Source of the DNA: Clostridiales bacterium | GTDB taxonomy: Bacteria; Bacillota; Clostridia; Tissierellales; Sedimentibacteraceae | DNA length: 10,045 bases | NCBI GenBank assembly: GCA_003487955.1 | Contig: DNNJ01000404.1 | Location: 1 to 10,045, forward strand | Direction: 5' to 3' | Shown here: in pieces, positions 8,801 through 10,045 of the stretch | Position numbering within the stretch: the stretch's first letter is position 1 | Layout of the letters: every line of letters starts with the position of its first letter | Program-made: the position numbers and the translations under genes | The notes under the pieces: generated by a model | Databases searched by the model: none | The model's input: the letters and a program-made list of their open reading frames with translations, nothing else | Told to the model about the DNA's origin: nothing

Positions 8801-10045
8801 TATTTGCTCCGGTATATTTAGCGGAAGATACTGCACGGGTAGATGATTTCTATGGAGAAGAAGACGCTGTGATAGTTTCTATTGAGACAGGTGGATATAT
8901 GCTTTGGGATAGTCTGAAAGGATTTCCCAAGTATACTCAGCAATTGCTTTGGATAGATACATTATATGCCGGAGATACTATGATTCATTGTGAAAGTTTA
9001 TCTTGGGGTAAATTTGGGGATCCTAATACTCCAAATATCAAACTTAAACCGATGTATTGTGATGTTGAGTTATTGGATTTTCTATACTTTCCTGTTTTTA
9101 AAGAGGGTAATTTATTTTTCAGGACACGTCCTTTAAAAAATGGAGTAAAATCAAAAGTGATATGGGATCCGCAAATTTTCAATAATATACCAACCCTAAA
9201 CGGTGACTTTTCCTATGACGCAAACGGTTTACTTATTGCAAATGCAGAAAAAGCATCTCGTTCTCAATTATGTTATGGTGATTCGAATTTTTATTGTCCT
9301 TTATCAGGAACCTTGCATATAAAATATAATCAAACCCTTCCACCACTGTCAGATATTGTAAATTACAGTATATATTATAATAATTCATTGCTTGTTACTC
9401 ATTCAAGTACGAATGGACAATTATATTATGATAATACCTTACATGTAACAGAAGGGGATTCCATACAATTTGTCGTTAATAGTGCTTCAAATGTTGATTT
9501 AGTCTCAGCACAATGGCAACCGTATATTTATTATGATTCGATAACCATTCCTAAAGACAGCATATTAGATACAACCATATATGCCATTCAAAACGGGCGG
9601 TCATTATTGGATTTTTATCCGACTCCTTACTATACTTTTTATTCGGATATAGTAAGTTTTAAACCTTTTGTTCATACTTTTCCCATTTCATCTTTGACTT
9701 TACAACCCGGTATTAGTATTTATTCAGGCGATACACTAAATGGAAACATTCATTTTGTTATTAAGAAAAGAAGTCAAACGATATTTTCTCATACCTATAA
9801 TTTTAATAATCAACTGGAATCATATAGAGATCCTTTATTGTACAATTTGACCATTGATTTGGGCGATACATTGTATTTTGAATGTTATTTGTCGGATAAA
9901 TCTCAAAAAAACAAAATAAAGGAATGCTATATATTGGTTAATGGAATACCTTGTTACTGTATTGTATATGCAAAAAAGGATCAACATCCCGTATTTGGTA
10001 ATTTTTATAATGGATGGAGTCAGTTTTTATATAAAAACGATCAAT
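2881..10045 (+). CDS. Giant SpvB/TcdB-like (Tc toxin B / Rhs-related) protein, 3' end beyond window
   Basis: The frame is open from ATG 2881 to the window edge: 2388 codons, no stop. The ATG at 2871 is in another frame and stops within a few codons. Residues 1-25 form a signal peptide or anchor (K2, then hydrophobic 4-22). Residues about 100-200 are a jelly-roll-like domain (VGRSINQQPVFGG, HKGLNVIRFTIP) and 220-320 another beta domain. Residues about 355-470 are ZU5-like (YRFLPHGTHFKEAVNLRIGY, RYWVALPRD, THFTD). Residues about 495-690 are the SpvB domain (YPIQVPAGRQGLQPNLSVNY, GLLGMGWDMQIPAI). Scaffold strands YKVAFYSDD (728-736) and LRKIIIYY (near 1653) are separated by about 900 residues of Cna-B-like repeats. 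FG-GAP-type Ca-binding loops follow: DMDGDGLPD (1805-1813) and DINGDGFVD (1883-1891). Then come DVVRVW (1955-1960), KVIWDP (2092-2097), SNVDL with AQWQP (2203-2214) and GWSQFLY (2378-2384). In Tc toxins this scaffold forms the shell that encloses a C-terminal toxin. Rhs repeats and any effector would lie past the window, so toxin function is inference; an adhesin or surface role remains possible. Confidence 0.95.
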   Translation, partial: MKQFNLFFIGLMAALLSMVYVFTNQNTSVESISGNTIAYPMPDNIVEQDGENLSLPGETFPSALTHEAESINELKRDQGYPLALYQGEEREIGYDPEQGMHHPSEEVFQLYIDSLPGEGSLVYLDYELYGVADYTHVGRSINQQPVFGGCFIKRWDTWTRQSERINPSLLHKGLNVIRFTIPQEATYRYKIRNLKIDIQSVANQTNNSEEQEKNHSIEIRNENQTGRSLVVNQPTTAFYYKQYGYLQGFVSGKDAEKAKLSIGNRKVRSYQGEFEGIAMRPTDKENLDDANVVYSDQPWSTVVEAVFPDGEVLRAEVVFERPSVWDYETGFNPDIHYTEKEISTEEAFCVFLDEVSLEGKAGTIEDEMTLSITALRSIDIPRLNPGMVNVTSGGDAYRFLPHGTHFKEAVNLRIGYDTAKIPKGHSAKEIRSYYYDEGQRYWVALPRDSVSGAGGVVCSKTTHFTDIINAIVKVPEMPEAKEFTPTSIKELKAADPSSGIQMIQAPTANSQGTANVSYPIQVPAGRQGLQPNLSVNYSSEGGNGLLGMGWDMQIPAITVDTKWGVPRYDATNETEGYLLNGEELLPNPRHVSTWESRNISGTKQFYPRIEGAFDSIVRYGNSPNEYFWIVTNKRGIKSYYGSYDGQQPAYDVLLKKPTDGSIAQWPLCKVEDLNGNFMKYYYTISEQYENRRDDDNQEPYTIKLGKQLWLDSITYTGYSNNDGAYKVAFYSDDYPICSQLQKTSVVSEVDELINKSNSGTSNSEKRELQDSIISDNIGISGAGGGIGLLSGGMDSAYVRFALIHGFDTTDILYSSYRMLFYDSAQSTRLHVSFANDGYYSINAVVNRWYFVDALYLGDSSYLHVNYYFRVFDTLSNQVIQVIPFFQSNSLIIRNIPSDFVIFMPEQTIRMCFANYYTDTANKIPYQKMKLYEYDTNHSLVLLNYFETDINGLYDTLLIPDRTYRLTKSRNSSDPCSDSVEFDFRVSWDEYNYIYDTIVITSEVNTTGLVKRLYNDTNTGAIYLPLHDKPSQLNTYSVFLDCYLFNGLILNNVAFELSSDGVPIDTFETINNNSIELQLNYYKNYHLRQLEYIPIYQDPTKDELAEMDIRVDFACPRTYLLVENTTNQGHEIISNPYSNIIGIRYTPAPEIYSLRVISASTGDSLPGAVFELYKKVSNNFLYVQTYTTDNTGCIPELNLPVDATYYLIQIKAPEGYITDNITEATMRIALDRTVSDIDTSVNLSIDTIAKVITVINSLDSMMVDTGMVTVRLKIVDESNNNKGVVNYPFQVIDAVTGNFLGIYKTDTNGYTSVFQIKKDQHYNIKEVNIQSPNSKIQSSDTIHFYIRFYTSLNYFYVSPNAPSGWTCDHTPNTSLYTVTLKKPKRTRLVRIRKISPENEYLGLENAGFLFCDLEADTCKQFITNSLGYTDTFRFSTCSRYSILETQAPVGYEINSYPLYATMDNAFNISILPHPKYNGPYIDAPYTYIDSRAAYFQVKDSKLGPRIRVKAIDVDDNSLLTDAGVKIYQFPDTIESMSLIRTDDNALSHVIPLKNGYKYRIVEYDIPEGYSARKRPFFDIEVDNSGNIIILDSCQLSDNCYKINNVWIYTLLNKKQSLYPDLGSSAIYDDCRETYPYDNTINARYGFRQSSKEKLRKIIIYYKDSCVRSYSFCYATDAFGRAQLQKIEQWGVNYSEEGAYVHELEYYDNIRESENFTYLDDEELWNQYESNLFLDYILNWNNKLTNFLMTNEFARPTLLGGAQSLSIGGGGGVNVGLGFKVMDKEATIGYGGSGYGSWGNGRTTLLDMDGDGLPDQVFSFGKMVFYCPQIADSAKFGIPIEIPKLTHFLREKTTGFSHGPQISIGCHASLEWSRSTSKTKIYLSDINGDGFVDVVENGKFKSLGRVITPPLLTANDCTLPIIEQNVDTLKAECLEISGIQNIPIEDRDSIIDTLSYDVVRVWNAEVGIEHGVVHQIFAPVYLAEDTARVDDFYGEEDAVIVSIETGGYMLWDSLKGFPKYTQQLLWIDTLYAGDTMIHCESLSWGKFGDPNTPNIKLKPMYCDVELLDFLYFPVFKEGNLFFRTRPLKNGVKSKVIWDPQIFNNIPTLNGDFSYDANGLLIANAEKASRSQLCYGDSNFYCPLSGTLHIKYNQTLPPLSDIVNYSIYYNNSLLVTHSSTNGQLYYDNTLHVTEGDSIQFVVNSASNVDLVSAQWQPYIYYDSITIPKDSILDTTIYAIQNGRSLLDFYPTPYYTFYSDIVSFKPFVHTFPISSLTLQPGISIYSGDTLNGNIHFVIKKRSQTIFSHTYNFNNQLESYRDPLLYNLTIDLGDTLYFECYLSDKSQKNKIKECYILVNGIPCYCIVYAKKDQHPVFGNFYNGWSQFLYKNDQ
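5323..7650 (+). repeat. Seven tandem ~118-residue Cna-B/SpaA-like modules encoded within the giant gene
   Basis: The modules are diverged protein repeats, not DNA repeats. The conserved tyrosine of the penultimate strand recurs at residues 849, 963, 1084, 1204, 1321, 1439 and 1557 (spacings 114, 121, 120, 117, 118, 118). Just before it is a turn resembling TDxNGY: FANDGYY, ETDINGLY, TINNNSI, TTDNTGC, KTDTNGYT, ITNSLGYT, RTDDNALS. After it, modules 4, 6 and 7 carry the Cna-B hallmark: IKAPEGY (1209-1215), TQAPVGY (1444-1450) and YDIPEGY (1562-1568). Early strands also align: VAFEL, AVFEL, YPFQV, AGFLF, AGVKI. Cna-B/SpaA domains are stalk modules of surface adhesins and pilins. The first two modules are the weakest. 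Confidence 0.75.

Overview
The window looks like Bacteroidota, most likely a Bacteroidales or related lineage that has a type IX secretion system (T9SS). The reasons are the C-terminal T9SS sorting domain on the first gene, A/T-rich leaders without a clear Shine-Dalgarno, a TAnnTTTG-type promoter box, and a SpvB/Tc-type giant protein with the domain order I associate with this phylum. The species cannot be named from the sequence alone.

Layout: positions 1-1122 hold no gene I can support. This stretch contains a repeat-rich leader (short repeated palindromes, a small hairpin, a long pyrimidine tract), then a mosaic repeat cluster at about 503-820 (heptamer tandem repeat, two copies of an ATTCTTCGCTTC...GCTCAGAAT motif around a 20-bp perfect inverted repeat, all bracketed by a 14-bp direct repeat), then an AT-rich promoter region.

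Two plus-strand genes follow, 39 bp apart with no visible terminator between them, so they are probably one operon. The first (1123-2841) encodes a 572-residue secreted protein: signal peptide, a LamG/DUF8202-like region, an Ig-like segment and a T9SS type A sorting domain. The second starts at 2881 and stays open to the window edge (2388 codons, no stop). It is a very large SpvB/TcaC-TcdB-like (insecticidal toxin complex B / Rhs-related) surface or secreted protein. Its N-terminal beta domains, ZU5-like domain, SpvB domain, FG-GAP-type Ca-binding repeats and downstream beta domains are visible. The Rhs repeats and any C-terminal effector expected in this family would lie beyond the window.

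The main discovery candidate is inside the second gene. The usual SpvB-to-propeller scaffold appears to be split by about 900 residues containing seven tandem modules of roughly 118 residues. These resemble Cna-B/SpaA (prealbumin-like) stalk domains, with recurring TDxNGY and YxIxExxAPxGY signatures. Base composition also falls sharply partway through the gene (near 4920), which suggests a conserved head joined to a more variable or exchanged remainder.
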